From assembly GCA_002733415.1 (NCBI GenBank), contig NVVR01000008.1, positions 23,243-87,242 on the forward strand: DNA of 64,000 bases, read 5' to 3'. The notes under the pieces were generated by a model that did not search any database, had not been told where the DNA came from, and saw nothing but the letters and a program-made list of their open reading frames with translations. Position numbers and translations under genes: made by a program. The DNA comes from Kordia sp. (GTDB lineage: Bacteria > Bacteroidota > Bacteroidia > Flavobacteriales > Flavobacteriaceae). Below, one piece after another: positions 26,511 through 36,474 of this stretch; the stretch's first letter is position 1; every line of letters begins with the position of its first letter.

Positions 26511-27884
26511 TTATTTTAATAAATATTCTACAATATTTTTAGAAGCATCGTTTCTGTGGGCTGCTATTTTATTTAACCAAGTAGCAGACTCTTCATTAAC
26601 TCCCACAAATCCTTTTTCAACAGTAGCTAATATTTCATCTTTACTATTAATCCAATATACAGCTTTCTTATTAGTCATCGATCTAAAATGCTGAAATTGA
26701 TATATTGTTTTAACCGACCAATCTGTTCCTTTTACAGCATCATAATTTATATAAGCAGATGGTTTACCTAAACAAGTAAAATCATGTGCCATTGTAGATC
26801 CAATATTTATTACTAAATCTGAATGCTTACATATATTAGTTAATAATTTAATATCTGCTACAAGTGGATATATTTGAGTCCAACTTTCCTCATTGTTACT
26901 CCATAACGGGATAATTGGTTTAATCAATTTTTTATATTTTTCTAAAACAAAGTCATATCGATCAGACAAGTCTACAGGACACCTTCTAAAAATTATTTGA
27001 TAATAATTCTCTTCATCATTAGCACAAATAACTGAAGCTAAGTCCTCTAAATACTTAGGATCAAACGGAGAGGTTTTTTCATCATCCCCTGAAAAGCAAA
27101 TAGTTTTTTTCTTTAAATCTAAATTATATTCTTTAAAAAATGCTGCTTTACTTTTACTATTTTTCTCATTGCTATAAAATTCAAACTGAGGCGTTCCAGT
27201 AACATGTATTGATGTGTTTTTAAGCTCAGGATAATATAATTTCATTTCGCTTTTCATATATTCTGACCAAACTACATATTCATCCGTTTGCACTGTTAAT
27301 CTTGCCTTAGGTAAATTATCCCAAGAATAAATTGCCCCAATAGTTTTTATATTTAATTTTTTTGCTGCGGCAATTATAGGCAATGCTTTTAAAGACCTTT
27401 GATGTGTACAAAATACCACATCTGGTTTTATTTCATTTAAAAGTTCTATTTCTTTTGACAAATTTTTCTGCAATAATTTTCTATAGTATTCTTCTGCTTT
27501 TAAAATATTTTTATAGTTCTTACTTAATTGTTTTCCATAAAACGATATAAGTTTATAAAATACTTTTTTGGCACCTTTATGATTTGTATTCCAATTCGTC
27601 AAAATTGTTTCGTTATTAACTAGTCTAGTATTATAATGTAATCTAGCATAACTAATTGCTTCACGATAAAATTTTAGGCTTTTGGGTTCTTTATATACAG
27701 ATAAATTGAGTTGATTTAATTTAATGCCATGCAGCTTTTCTATTTCTAATATGGCATTATTAGGTAAAGAATGGCAAATTGTTAATTCTGTATTTTTATC
27801 TATTAAAAATTGAATAATATCTGAGAATAAATAATTTTTAATTCCCGTACCGTCTGGAACAACAAACAACACTTTTTTACTCAT
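26511..27884 (-). CDS. Probable GT-B glycosyltransferase of unassigned family
   Basis: A 457-aa soluble-looking protein starting KKVLFVVPDGTGIKNYLFSD. It has a two-domain GT-B look: TIGAIYSWDNLPKARLTVQT before mid-protein, and a late SDLVINIGSTMAHDFTCLGKPSAYI like the nucleotide-binding part of CDP-glycerol transferases and UDP-sugar epimerases. I recognise no CAZy family. It is the first gene after a 173-bp gap in the operon. It could be a capsule glycosyltransferase, including one using an activated acidic sugar, but this cannot be decided from the sequence. Confidence 0.7.
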   Translation of the reverse strand: MSKKVLFVVPDGTGIKNYLFSDIIQFLIDKNTELTICHSLPNNAILEIEKLHGIKLNQLNLSVYKEPKSLKFYREAISYARLHYNTRLVNNETILTNWNTNHKGAKKVFYKLISFYGKQLSKNYKNILKAEEYYRKLLQKNLSKEIELLNEIKPDVVFCTHQRSLKALPIIAAAKKLNIKTIGAIYSWDNLPKARLTVQTDEYVVWSEYMKSEMKLYYPELKNTSIHVTGTPQFEFYSNEKNSKSKAAFFKEYNLDLKKKTICFSGDDEKTSPFDPKYLEDLASVICANDEENYYQIIFRRCPVDLSDRYDFVLEKYKKLIKPIIPLWSNNEESWTQIYPLVADIKLLTNICKHSDLVINIGSTMAHDFTCLGKPSAYINYDAVKGTDWSVKTIYQFQHFRSMTNKKAVYWINSKDEILATVEKGFVGVNEESATWLNKIAAHRNDASKNIVEYLLK

Positions 27885-28057
27885 ATCTTAATTATTTGTT
27901 TTTTTTAATATACATATTAAAATCTTTCAATAGATTCATAAAAAATAACTCTAATCGTATAAAATAATTAACTGCAATATATTTTCTATATCGCTAAAAT
28001 AAACAATTGCTAACACAAAAAAAGGAGTATCTCTTCTTTATTCTACAAGGACTATTA

Positions 28058-29020
28058 TTACTTAAAAACATGATATTTTGCAATAGTATCAGCTATTTTT
28101 TCAGAAAAAATAGCTGCTCCAGTACCATTTAAATGATATGAATTATAAAAATATTTTTTATGGTAACTTAAAGAATCTTTTGTAAAGTCAATAAAGTAGG
28201 TGTTTTTATACTTATCTGCAGCTTCACTATACTTATTTTTAATATTACTCAGTACTGCTGCTTCTAATTCTTGGCGTTCATAATATTCTGGAGCCCAAAC
28301 CAGTAATACAGTATTACTATGTGCATTTAAATTTGCTAACATTTCATCAAAAACTAAAAGCCTTTCTTTAAAATTTACATGTGAAAAATTAAGTTTTTCA
28401 CCGTTTAACTGTTGCTTTTGTTGTTCAAATTTACCATCCCAACTTGAGTTGTTAACACTAAATCCCTTATGATTTTTATTTTCCGTTTTTGTTGACAAAT
28501 ATCCTTGTAATGTTAACTCAAATACGTTTAAATACCCTCTGTACTTATACATTGGTATTATGTATTCTATAAAAATAGCGTCATCTACAGCATTCAAAAT
28601 TTCAAAATTACGTATAGTATATCTTGGGAAATATTGATTCTTTTTATATAGTTTTTCAGTCGGAAACAATGACGTTATGTCAACATTTTGTACAATTACC
28701 TGTGGTGTTTTATTATTGGCAAAATAAGCCTTATTTCTTATCCTTTGTATATCTATGGCCGTACCATCGTTCCCTAAATTATAGGAGTTTAAATGTAGCT
28801 TTTTATCTATAATTTCGGGATTATAGTGTTTATATGTTCTAGAAGAACCAAAAAATACTACCTCAGCATTTATAGCTCCCTTATCAATCATATTCCATTC
28901 ATAAAAAGGGTTGTTTTGATTTAACTTCAATCCTGCATCAATAACTAATTGTAAACACCAAAGTATTAGATAGATTAAAAGTCCTAAGTGGAACATTTTT
29001 ATTAAAAATTGTTTCATCAT
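28058..29020 (-). CDS. SGNH/DltD-like partner of the MBOAT acyltransferase
   Basis: A 320-aa protein with an N-terminal membrane anchor (FHLGLLIYLILWCLQLVI) and an extracytoplasmic domain. VVFFGSSRTYKHYNP is a block-I-like serine motif, and SYHLNGTGAAIFSEKIAD the C-terminal histidine block. The usual DxxH there reads NSYH, so the acidic triad member is replaced by Asn. Such proteins accept an acyl group from the MBOAT channel and pass it to the glycan. The start overlaps the MBOAT stop by one base (TAATG), the same junction as the second pair at 60215. Confidence 0.78.
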   Translation of the reverse strand: MMKQFLIKMFHLGLLIYLILWCLQLVIDAGLKLNQNNPFYEWNMIDKGAINAEVVFFGSSRTYKHYNPEIIDKKLHLNSYNLGNDGTAIDIQRIRNKAYFANNKTPQVIVQNVDITSLFPTEKLYKKNQYFPRYTIRNFEILNAVDDAIFIEYIIPMYKYRGYLNVFELTLQGYLSTKTENKNHKGFSVNNSSWDGKFEQQKQQLNGEKLNFSHVNFKERLLVFDEMLANLNAHSNTVLLVWAPEYYERQELEAAVLSNIKNKYSEAADKYKNTYFIDFTKDSLSYHKKYFYNSYHLNGTGAAIFSEKIADTIAKYHVFK

Positions 29021-30471
29021 TAAAATTGAAAATAAATAAAACCTGAGGCTTCGTTTTGAATATTTAAAATAATTACCAAGGTAATTATAACATACATTGC
29101 ATAGCGCAAATATGTGTTCCGTTCAAAAAACGTATTTACAAATTGCTCTCTATCCCTACTAAACCATTCCAATAAAATAAAAAAGACTAGGTATACAGCT
29201 AATGGCCTTATGTTATGATTGTATGTATATGCAGATGATATTTTTAAATAATTAGAGTTTACAAAAATATGCTTAATAAAGTCTATTGCAACAGTAATAT
29301 TATCACTTCTAAAGAAAATCCAAGCAAAGGTAATTAAGATAAATGTTGTGCACATTTGCACAAAAACCTTAACGGTAGGAAAGAGTGTTTTTGAATCAAA
29401 ATCATCTAAATGAGTTCTATTTTTATTTAACAACAATAAAGGCAAAAAATACAGTGCATTTAATGCTCCCCACACTATAAAGGTCCAATTTGCTCCATGC
29501 CAAAAACCACTCACAATAAATATTACAAATACATTTCTAACTTGGGAATACTTTCCTCCTTTGCTTCCTCCTATTGGGATGTATAAATAATCACGAAACC
29601 AAGTAGAGAGGGATATATGCCAGCGACGCCAAAACTCCGCGATATCTCTTGAAAAGTATGGGTACTTAAAATTACGCATCAAATCAAAACCAAACAATCT
29701 ACTCACGCCAATAGCTATATTAGAATATCCTGCAAAATCACCATAAATTTGAAAGGAGAATAAAACACTTCCAAATATCAAAGTAATGCTAGAATAATTC
29801 ATATAATTTTCAAAAATATCATTCACATATGGAGCGCACCCATCAGCGATTACAATTTTCTGAAAAAAACCCCATAAAATTAACCGCATCCCAATTACTG
29901 CATTTCTATAATCAAAAACCCTTTTTTTATAAAACTGTGGTAATAAATGAGCAGCTCTTTCAATTGGTCCCGCAACTAATTGTGGAAAAAAAGTCACAAA
30001 AGCAGCAAAGGCAATAAAGTTATTTGTGGGTATTACTTTTTTTCTATAAACATCTATTGTATAACTCAATGTTTGAAAGGTATAAAAACTAATTCCTACA
30101 GGAAGTATTATATTGAGTGTACTTTCACTTATTTCTACCCCAAAAGCATCAAAGGCAGTTATAAAATTATTGATGAAAAAATTATAATATTTTAAATACC
30201 CTAACAAGCCTAAATTTACGAATATACTTGTCCAAAGTAATATTTTTCGTTTCCTAATTACTTTTTCATTATGCAATAACAACCCAATGCTATAATCAAC
30301 TAGTGTGCTAAAAATAATTAAAAATAAAAAACGCCAATCCCACCACCCATAAAAAAAGTAGCTAGCACAAAGTATTAATATATTCTGATGTATTGGTTTT
30401 TTAAAAACAAACCAATACATCGCAAAAACGACAGGTAAAAATAATAAAAACTCAACCGAATTAAATAACAT
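29020..30471 (-). CDS. MBOAT family O-acyltransferase (AlgI-like)
   Basis: A 483-aa inner-membrane protein with about eleven helices. The MBOAT core has FWRRWHISLSTWFRDYLYI and the catalytic-histidine segment SGFWHGANWTFIVWG. The N-terminus VEFLLFLPVVFAMYWFVF and SYFFYGWWDWRFLFLI are typical of AlgI/PatA relatives. It moves acyl (usually acetyl) groups across the membrane for O-acetylation of the surface polysaccharide. It sits 3 bp after neuC, so sialic acid or another sugar of this glycan is a plausible target. It is a close paralogue of the gene at 60215-61636. Confidence 0.92.
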   Translation of the reverse strand: MLFNSVEFLLFLPVVFAMYWFVFKKPIHQNILILCASYFFYGWWDWRFLFLIIFSTLVDYSIGLLLHNEKVIRKRKILLWTSIFVNLGLLGYLKYYNFFINNFITAFDAFGVEISESTLNIILPVGISFYTFQTLSYTIDVYRKKVIPTNNFIAFAAFVTFFPQLVAGPIERAAHLLPQFYKKRVFDYRNAVIGMRLILWGFFQKIVIADGCAPYVNDIFENYMNYSSITLIFGSVLFSFQIYGDFAGYSNIAIGVSRLFGFDLMRNFKYPYFSRDIAEFWRRWHISLSTWFRDYLYIPIGGSKGGKYSQVRNVFVIFIVSGFWHGANWTFIVWGALNALYFLPLLLLNKNRTHLDDFDSKTLFPTVKVFVQMCTTFILITFAWIFFRSDNITVAIDFIKHIFVNSNYLKISSAYTYNHNIRPLAVYLVFFILLEWFSRDREQFVNTFFERNTYLRYAMYVIITLVIILNIQNEASGFIYFQF

Positions 30472-30474
30472 AAA

Positions 30475-31605
30475 TTAGATATCTATAAACTGTTTTTGTT
30501 TATGTAACACCCATAAAGAATTGTCAAATAGGGACTCTAAAAACAGCTTGGCACTGTTCCCGTTTCCAAAAGCAACCACATCCTTTTCTATATACTCAAA
30601 TTCCGTTTGCAATGCCTTTAAAATAGCCTCTTTTAAATACGATGTATTGATAATATGCGAATGAACAGCCCTATTTTCTTGTCGTGTACCGATATTAATA
30701 GTAGGGATACCATAATACGGAGCTTCCCGTATTCCTGCACTTGAATTTCCTATAATAAATTCACTTTTTTTAAGCAGGGTTAAAAAATATTCAAAACGAA
30801 TGGAAGGAAATACTCTAAACCGAGCATTATTTTCTAATCGTTTATACTGTTGTAGTATTGCCTCTGACCCTAAGTCATTATTAGGATAGATGACTACATA
30901 TTTTTTATCATCAGCCAACAATGCATCTACAAATTCAGCTGCATAGCTTTCCATATATTTAAACTCCGTGGTTACGGGATGAAACATTGCTACCCCATAG
31001 CTTTTAAAAGGAATTTCATAATATTTTTTAACCATCGCTATGCTTGGTAAATTTGAAGAGAACATGATATCAACATCTGGAGAGCCAATCACTTTTATTG
31101 CTTCTGGTATTTCACCCATTTGCACCAAGCGTTTTTTCGCTTTTGTATTGGATACATAATGTATATGACTCATTTTACTAACCGAATGACGGATCAATTC
31201 GTCAATAGTTCCTGAAACTTCCCCTCCTTCAATATGGGCTACTAAAATATTATTTAAAGAGCCTACTATTGCTCCTGCAAGTGCTTCTACCCGATCACCA
31301 TGCACTACAATCAAATCAGGTTGTATTTCTTTTACATACGCCGAAAACCCTTCTATAGTTTTGGCTAAAGTTAAATCCATAGTGGTTTCACAAGTATGGT
31401 TTGAAAATGTATGGATATTAGAAAAATTACACTTTTCAATTTCCAATACTGTAAACCCATAAGTATGCATTAAGTGCATTCCGGTAACAAATACAAAAGG
31501 CTCATAATCATTATGCACTTCTACAATTTGTATCAAGGATTTTATTTTACCAAAATCTGCTCGTGTACCAGATAAAAAAACTATTTTCTTTTTACTTGCT
31601 AACAT
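30475..31605 (-). CDS. neuC: UDP-N-acetylglucosamine 2-epimerase (hydrolysing), NeuC type
   Basis: A 376-aa GT-B-fold enzyme converting UDP-GlcNAc to ManNAc and UDP, the first step of sialic-acid synthesis. [19 protein letters not shown] opens the protein, as in NeuC/LegG, with [33 protein letters not shown] and [19 protein letters not shown]. NeuC enzymes differ from the non-hydrolysing WecB by the GTRADFG start. It overlaps neuB by 14 bp. A UDP-diNAcBac- or GDP-sugar-specific relative cannot be excluded on motifs alone. Confidence 0.9.
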   Translation of the reverse strand: MLASKKKIVFLSGTRADFGKIKSLIQIVEVHNDYEPFVFVTGMHLMHTYGFTVLEIEKCNFSNIHTFSNHTCETTMDLTLAKTIEGFSAYVKEIQPDLIVVHGDRVEALAGAIVGSLNNILVAHIEGGEVSGTIDELIRHSVSKMSHIHYVSNTKAKKRLVQMGEIPEAIKVIGSPDVDIMFSSNLPSIAMVKKYYEIPFKSYGVAMFHPVTTEFKYMESYAAEFVDALLADDKKYVVIYPNNDLGSEAILQQYKRLENNARFRVFPSIRFEYFLTLLKKSEFIIGNSSAGIREAPYYGIPTINIGTRQENRAVHSHIINTSYLKEAILKALQTEFEYIEKDVVAFGNGNSAKLFLESLFDNSLWVLHKQKQFIDI

Positions 31606-32641
31606 CTTTCCAAGTTAATTGTTGGTCATTTTCAATATTTTGGGCAGCTTTTTTCCCTAAAACATCTTCAAATTTATCCGCTAAAATATCACCTGTACCG
31701 GGGCGTTTTACCCAAATATTATCTTTTGTGAAAACGGCTCCTGCTTTAATATTTTCAATAGCACACACCGTTGCAAAAGCAAAATCGATAGTCACCTGTT
31801 CTTCTTTTGCAGGTTCTTTTGTCCCACCACGCATTTGCGCCATTTCCGCTGAAGCTACAATTAAATCTTTACAGGCTTGTTCATCCATACTACACACAAT
31901 ATCTGGTCCTGTACGTTCCATATAATCTGTAAAATGGCGTTCTAAAATAGAGGCTCCTAATGCTACTGCTCCTAAACATGCATTGTTGTTTACTGTATGG
32001 TCACTCAATCCAAATACTTTATCAGGAAAAGCTTCATGCATTTGAGTCATCGCACCTAAACGAACTAAATGTGTTGGTGTAGGATATAAATTAGTGGTAT
32101 GCAATAACGCTAAGGGCACTCTATATTTATCAAAAATAGCTACTGCCTTAGTAATACTCGCTATGGTGTTCATACCAGTACTCAATATTACAGGTCTACC
32201 AAATTGCGCAATGTGTTCTAACAACGGATAATTGTTACATTCCCCAGAACCTATTTTATAAGCAGAAACATCCATACGCTCCAAACGTTCAGCTGCAGCT
32301 CTAGAAAATGGTGTAGAAATAAAAATCATTCCTTTGCTTTCTACATAGTTTTTCAATTCAATTTCTTCAGCTTCATTCAAAGAGCATCTATCCATAATTT
32401 CATAAATAGAGACATCAGCATTTCCTGGTATTACTTTTTTTGCTGCGCCACTCATTTCATCTGCTACAATATGAGTCTGATGCTTTACTACCTCAACACC
32501 TGCACTATGTGCTGCATCAACCATTTCTAAGGCTACTTTTAAAGAGCCTTCATGATTAATTCCTATTTCAGCTATTACTAAAGGAGGATAGTCTGCTCCT
32601 ACTTTTCTTCCTGCAATTTCTATGTATGGGTTTTTATTCAT
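31592..32641 (-). CDS. neuB: N-acetylneuraminate synthase (NeuB type)
   Basis: A 349-aa cytoplasmic enzyme condensing ManNAc with phosphoenolpyruvate to give N-acetylneuraminate. The TIM barrel carries [42 protein letters not shown] and [15 protein letters not shown]-terminal antifreeze-like SAF domain starts near residue 290 ([18 protein letters not shown]). The combination is closer, from memory, to meningococcal Neu5Ac synthase than to PseI or LegI. No Pse or Leg pathway dehydratase or aminotransferase is in the window, which fits Neu5Ac. It overlaps neuA by 8 bp and neuC by 14 bp. Confidence 0.9.
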   Translation of the reverse strand: MNKNPYIEIAGRKVGADYPPLVIAEIGINHEGSLKVALEMVDAAHSAGVEVVKHQTHIVADEMSGAAKKVIPGNADVSIYEIMDRCSLNEAEEIELKNYVESKGMIFISTPFSRAAAERLERMDVSAYKIGSGECNNYPLLEHIAQFGRPVILSTGMNTIASITKAVAIFDKYRVPLALLHTTNLYPTPTHLVRLGAMTQMHEAFPDKVFGLSDHTVNNNACLGAVALGASILERHFTDYMERTGPDIVCSMDEQACKDLIVASAEMAQMRGGTKEPAKEEQVTIDFAFATVCAIENIKAGAVFTKDNIWVKRPGTGDILADKFEDVLGKKAAQNIENDQQLTWKDVSK

Positions 32642-33314
32642 CAGTATAATTTTCTAATATAAATGCTGCATATTTAAAGTCTTCCTTAGTGTCAATATCT
32701 ACCTTTGCATAAGGGTGATTAACTACATATGGTAAATTTTTGTTTCCTAAAATTTCACCTTCTAGAATCAAACTTGTTTTTGTAATATACAACAAACCAT
32801 TTTCACTATATAAGGGGTCTAAATCTTGACTTCTTTGTCCTATTTTATAATTAAAAGGCACAAAAGTATCGTTGACTATTTTCCCAAGTTTATCTTCATT
32901 TCTACTTACTGTCATTAAGCTATCATAATTTCCCTCCTCAAACTTCATATATGCCTCTTTTAATAAATCCTTAGGGCGCAAAGGGTTTGTTGCTTGTAAT
33001 AAAATTACATTGTCATACGCTTCTTTTAAGTTTTCTACAACATGTTTTAATGCAGAAACTGTTGTTGCAAAATCTCCTGCCAATTCTTCTGGCCTATCAA
33101 TTACTTCAATATTATTACTAAGCGCTAAGGATTTTATTGCGGCATCATCTGTTGATATTACTATTTTATCTACAATATCTAAATGTTGTTGTGCATAAGT
33201 AATACTATGCACCAACAAAGGTTCTCCAGCAAATGGAAGTATGTTTTTACCAGGTAATCTTTTTGATCCTCCACGAACTGGAATAATTACTATGTTACGT
33301 TTTTTAAATGTCAT
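32634..33314 (-). CDS. neuA: Acylneuraminate cytidylyltransferase (CMP-sialic acid synthetase)
   Basis: A 226-aa enzyme activating sialic acid with CTP. The N-terminal signature is [21 protein letters not shown], followed by [28 protein letters not shown] and [14 protein letters not shown]. Length is that of the single-domain bacterial form, without the C-terminal esterase seen in some. It precedes neuB and neuC in one coupled run and completes the synthesis of CMP-sialic acid for a sialyltransferase. Specificity for Neu5Ac rather than legionaminic or pseudaminic acid is inferred from the neighbours. Confidence 0.9.
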   Translation of the reverse strand: MTFKKRNIVIIPVRGGSKRLPGKNILPFAGEPLLVHSITYAQQHLDIVDKIVISTDDAAIKSLALSNNIEVIDRPEELAGDFATTVSALKHVVENLKEAYDNVILLQATNPLRPKDLLKEAYMKFEEGNYDSLMTVSRNEDKLGKIVNDTFVPFNYKIGQRSQDLDPLYSENGLLYITKTSLILEGEILGNKNLPYVVNHPYAKVDIDTKEDFKYAAFILENYTDE

Positions 33315-34516
33315 CCTTCATTTTTATACTTACATAAAAGTGTTTGGGTTATTTTTTTTATATCATAAAAATTTAATACATTTTTTCTGTTCCCTTCCCC
33401 TATTACTCTCCATGAATCTCTTTTGGCAACTAATTCTTCTAATCCGTTTTTAAGAGCTTCTACACTATTTGGTCTTACTACTTGAGCTTCATCTGTAAGC
33501 ATTTGCTTTACAGCACCTACATGTGTTGCCAAAATAGGCATGGAACTAGCTTGAGCTTCAAGTAATACTGTTGGTAATACTTCCGTTAAACTAGACAACA
33601 CAAATATATCTGAATTTGTCATTAAATGTCTTACTTCTTCTGAGTTTTTACTCCCTAACAATTTCACATACGTTCCCATTTTATGGGTTTTAATAAAACG
33701 TTCTAACTGTTCTCTTAAAGGTCCTTCTCCTATAACTGAGTACATCAAGTCTATTTTAACATGTTTTTCCTTAAATAGTTTTAAGGCTTTAAGAAAAAGT
33801 AGCACTCCCTTTTCAGGAGCCAGCCTTGCAACACTCAATATTGTTATTTTTCCTTCTAAACTAACTGGAGTTCTTCTGTTAAAAAAAGCCACATCAACCC
33901 CATTGGGCAAGTCAATTAACACTGATTTTGGAGCTCCAAAATTCATTAGTTTTTCTTTGTTGTATGGAGCAATTGCTATTATTCCATCTGCATTTTTAAA
34001 TAATGAGTTGTAAACACCTCCTCCTTTTTCAATTCCCAACCTGATATCATAACCATGAAAAGTTGTATATAACTTAATTGGCACTCCTAATTCTTTAAAA
34101 ACGGAAGCTTTATTCCCATTAGGACCAAAATGGGCATGTATAATTTCTATTTTATTCTTAATTAAAAACTTAACAATAAAGAATAATACTAAATTTAAAC
34201 TTTCTTTTCCGTACTTAAAAAAATTTAAACTTTTAATGTAAATTAAAAAATTAGCAGAAAACAACGAGTTGCATAAAATAGACAATACGGTAAGAATCCT
34301 AATGAATTTATTCTTTGGGATAATCTCATCCAAACACACCCGATCATTTATCAACGCATACTTTTCATAGGTACACAATGCACCTAATTCACTATCGTTC
34401 CGGTAATTACAGAATATTTTTATTTCTAGATTATTCTTTTTTAAATTAATAATCTGATCTCTAATAAATGTTTCAGAAAAAGTAGGAAATTGATTTACCC
34501 AAATTAATACATTCAT
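33311..34516 (-). CDS. Family 4 glycosyltransferase
   Basis: A 401-aa GT-B protein: NVLIWVNQFPTFSETFIRDQI is the N-terminal loop common in colanic-acid-type GT4 enzymes (WcaL-like), IIHAHFGPNGNKAS, ILSVARLAPEKGVLLFLKAL and SSLTEVLPTVLLEAQASSMP follow. It overlaps neuA by 4 bp, so it may act right before or after the sialic-acid step; this is inference. Confidence 0.92.
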   Translation of the reverse strand: MNVLIWVNQFPTFSETFIRDQIINLKKNNLEIKIFCNYRNDSELGALCTYEKYALINDRVCLDEIIPKNKFIRILTVLSILCNSLFSANFLIYIKSLNFFKYGKESLNLVLFFIVKFLIKNKIEIIHAHFGPNGNKASVFKELGVPIKLYTTFHGYDIRLGIEKGGGVYNSLFKNADGIIAIAPYNKEKLMNFGAPKSVLIDLPNGVDVAFFNRRTPVSLEGKITILSVARLAPEKGVLLFLKALKLFKEKHVKIDLMYSVIGEGPLREQLERFIKTHKMGTYVKLLGSKNSEEVRHLMTNSDIFVLSSLTEVLPTVLLEAQASSMPILATHVGAVKQMLTDEAQVVRPNSVEALKNGLEELVAKRDSWRVIGEGNRKNVLNFYDIKKITQTLLCKYKNEG

Positions 34517-34535
34517 AAATTAGTTGGATTAGCTT

Positions 34536-35483
34536 TTACCTTAATTTTTGATATACAAAGGTCATGTTTTCACCAATTATATCTTCATTTCGATAACGTT
34601 TATATAACTTTAGTATACTATTTAATTTATAGATTATTCTCCTAACTCTTTTTACTTTAGTTTTGTCTAACAACAATTGTTGTTTAGGGTACAATACTTT
34701 CAATACTTTATGAGTTAATAACTCTCCTATATATTCTTTTTTATGTAATACTTCACTTGGACTACTTATCTCTTGACCAAGCAATTTAATATTAAATATT
34801 TTCTCTAAATTTTTCATCGTACCTATTTGCCAACGACCTATATGGTGTGGTGGTAAATTTAAAACATGGTTTACATTACTCGTATAGATAGAATCATTAC
34901 ACGGTACTGCTATAATCAACTTTCCTCCTATTTTCAAAGTAGCTAGAGCAGCTTCTATAAACTCAAAAGGCTCTTTTACATGTTCTAATACATGAAATGT
35001 ACACACAACATCAAATTCATTTTTTGTTCCTGTAGCATATTCTTCAATACTCTGTTTTAAAAGTGTTATTTGATTAGCTTTTGCATCTGAAATTGCTTTA
35101 TCATTAAATTCTAATCCTATATAATTATCTTTTACTAAACGCTGCGCAAACAACCCACTACCAGAACCTATTTCAAGAATTTTATCTGAAGTTGTTATAT
35201 ACTTTTGAGCAAAAGAAAACTCTTTTCTATCTGGACTATAATAGGTTTGCCTTTTTAACTGCAATTGCTCATAAAAAGAACCATCACCCGCAGTGTTATT
35301 GTCAAAAGACTCTAAATTACAGTTACTACATTTGTAATAATCAATTTCCGCTACACCTGTCAGTTGACCTTCTATAGCAATACCATACGTTTCCTGATAC
35401 AATTCAATTAAGTCTTGTTTAGGTATCGATTGAATTTTGGTTAATTCATTATGGTTACACAATTTACATTTAGAATTTTCCAC
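34536..35483 (-). CDS. SAM-dependent methyltransferase with N-terminal Cys-rich module
   Basis: A 315-aa class I methyltransferase. Residues 5-60 hold CKLCNH and YKCSNCNLESFD, two Cys pairs that could bind zinc as in sugar C-methyltransferases. The SAM-binding loop is ILEIGSGSGLFAQRLV near residue 100 and the post-II region FDVVCTFHVLEHVKEPF. By context it methylates a sugar of the polysaccharide. In ABC-exported O-antigens a terminal methyl group can cap the chain and be read by the Wzt C-terminal domain; that is a hypothesis here. Confidence 0.85.
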   Translation of the reverse strand: MENSKCKLCNHNELTKIQSIPKQDLIELYQETYGIAIEGQLTGVAEIDYYKCSNCNLESFDNNTAGDGSFYEQLQLKRQTYYSPDRKEFSFAQKYITTSDKILEIGSGSGLFAQRLVKDNYIGLEFNDKAISDAKANQITLLKQSIEEYATGTKNEFDVVCTFHVLEHVKEPFEFIEAALATLKIGGKLIIAVPCNDSIYTSNVNHVLNLPPHHIGRWQIGTMKNLEKIFNIKLLGQEISSPSEVLHKKEYIGELLTHKVLKVLYPKQQLLLDKTKVKRVRRIIYKLNSILKLYKRYRNEDIIGENMTFVYQKLR

Positions 35484-35511
35484 TTTTTGTTTTATTTATT
35501 TAGTTATTGAA

Positions 35512-36471
35512 CTATAATTTTAAAATAGCATATCCTTTGCCTATTATTTTATAAACTAATAATGCAAAATAGAACTTTACTCCGTTTTTAATTGTTGGGG
35601 TATTAAAAACAAATAACTTAGTTAGGTATTTGATTAACTCTTTATTAATACTGTTGTTATGGGTATATGGCAAATACATAATGCCCGCCTTATACATAAC
35701 TGTTTTTACAGCGGAACTCAACAGTTCCTTTTTTTTCAAAAAAACAATCAAACTCATAGATGCTCTCAAATGACTTATCGTTTTATCAATATACTTTTCA
35801 GAAAAATACGTTGCTGATATTGAATTTTGATGTTTTCTATAAAAGGTAAGGTACTCATCTAGAAGTACCAAATTTGGTCCGCCGGCTAACATTTTAATAT
35901 GAAAAATTCGATCTTGCCCCATGAGTAATTCTTCATCAAACAAGTCTTTCCCTATTAAAAATGTTTTTTTCCATAATACATCAGGTAAATACCAACTTAC
36001 TTTTAATGCAATAAAATCCTCTAACAAAGTACCTGTCAATATTGTTCTTTTTTCCTTATCAAATAGCTCTCTATAATCGTCTTTAAAAAATGCTGTTTTA
36101 GAAACCACACCATCAATAGTTTCTGAACTTAATAATTTCTGTACTTTAAATAACAAAAAATCCTGATGCATAATATCATCACTATCAAACCAGTTGATAT
36201 AATCTCCATTAGAAAGTTTATAACCATAATTTCGACAAGAACATGCTCCTTTAATCTTATTTTCAGGTCTTTTTACTAAACTAAATCTTTTTTCTTCTTT
36301 AATATAATCACTAATAACAATATATGTTCCATCTGTAGAGTGGTCATCAACAATGATACACTCCCAATTTTGGTAGGATTGCTCAAGAATTGATTTGAGA
36401 GTTTCTAGTATTAACCCCTCTCTATTAAAAACCGGAATAATTATCGACACCAATGGCATGTTATTACTCAT
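35512..36471 (-). CDS. Family 2 glycosyltransferase
   Basis: A 319-aa GT-A protein: PLVSIIIPVFNREGLILETL, IIVDDHSTDGT and INWFDSDDIMHQDF (DXD metal site), then LMGQDRIFHIKMLAGG as the acceptor-side acidic motif. It starts 3 bp after the neighbouring glycosyltransferase gene. Cytoplasmic, assembling the repeat unit by context. Confidence 0.92.
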   Translation of the reverse strand: MSNNMPLVSIIIPVFNREGLILETLKSILEQSYQNWECIIVDDHSTDGTYIVISDYIKEEKRFSLVKRPENKIKGACSCRNYGYKLSNGDYINWFDSDDIMHQDFLLFKVQKLLSSETIDGVVSKTAFFKDDYRELFDKEKRTILTGTLLEDFIALKVSWYLPDVLWKKTFLIGKDLFDEELLMGQDRIFHIKMLAGGPNLVLLDEYLTFYRKHQNSISATYFSEKYIDKTISHLRASMSLIVFLKKKELLSSAVKTVMYKAGIMYLPYTHNNSINKELIKYLTKLFVFNTPTIKNGVKFYFALLVYKIIGKGYAILKL

Positions 36472-36474
36472 TCC

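Noticed and set aside
31563..31925. Plus-strand 120-codon frame across the neuB/neuC junction
   Set aside because: Lies opposite two strongly supported overlapping genes; Ser/Pro/Ala-rich antisense composition.
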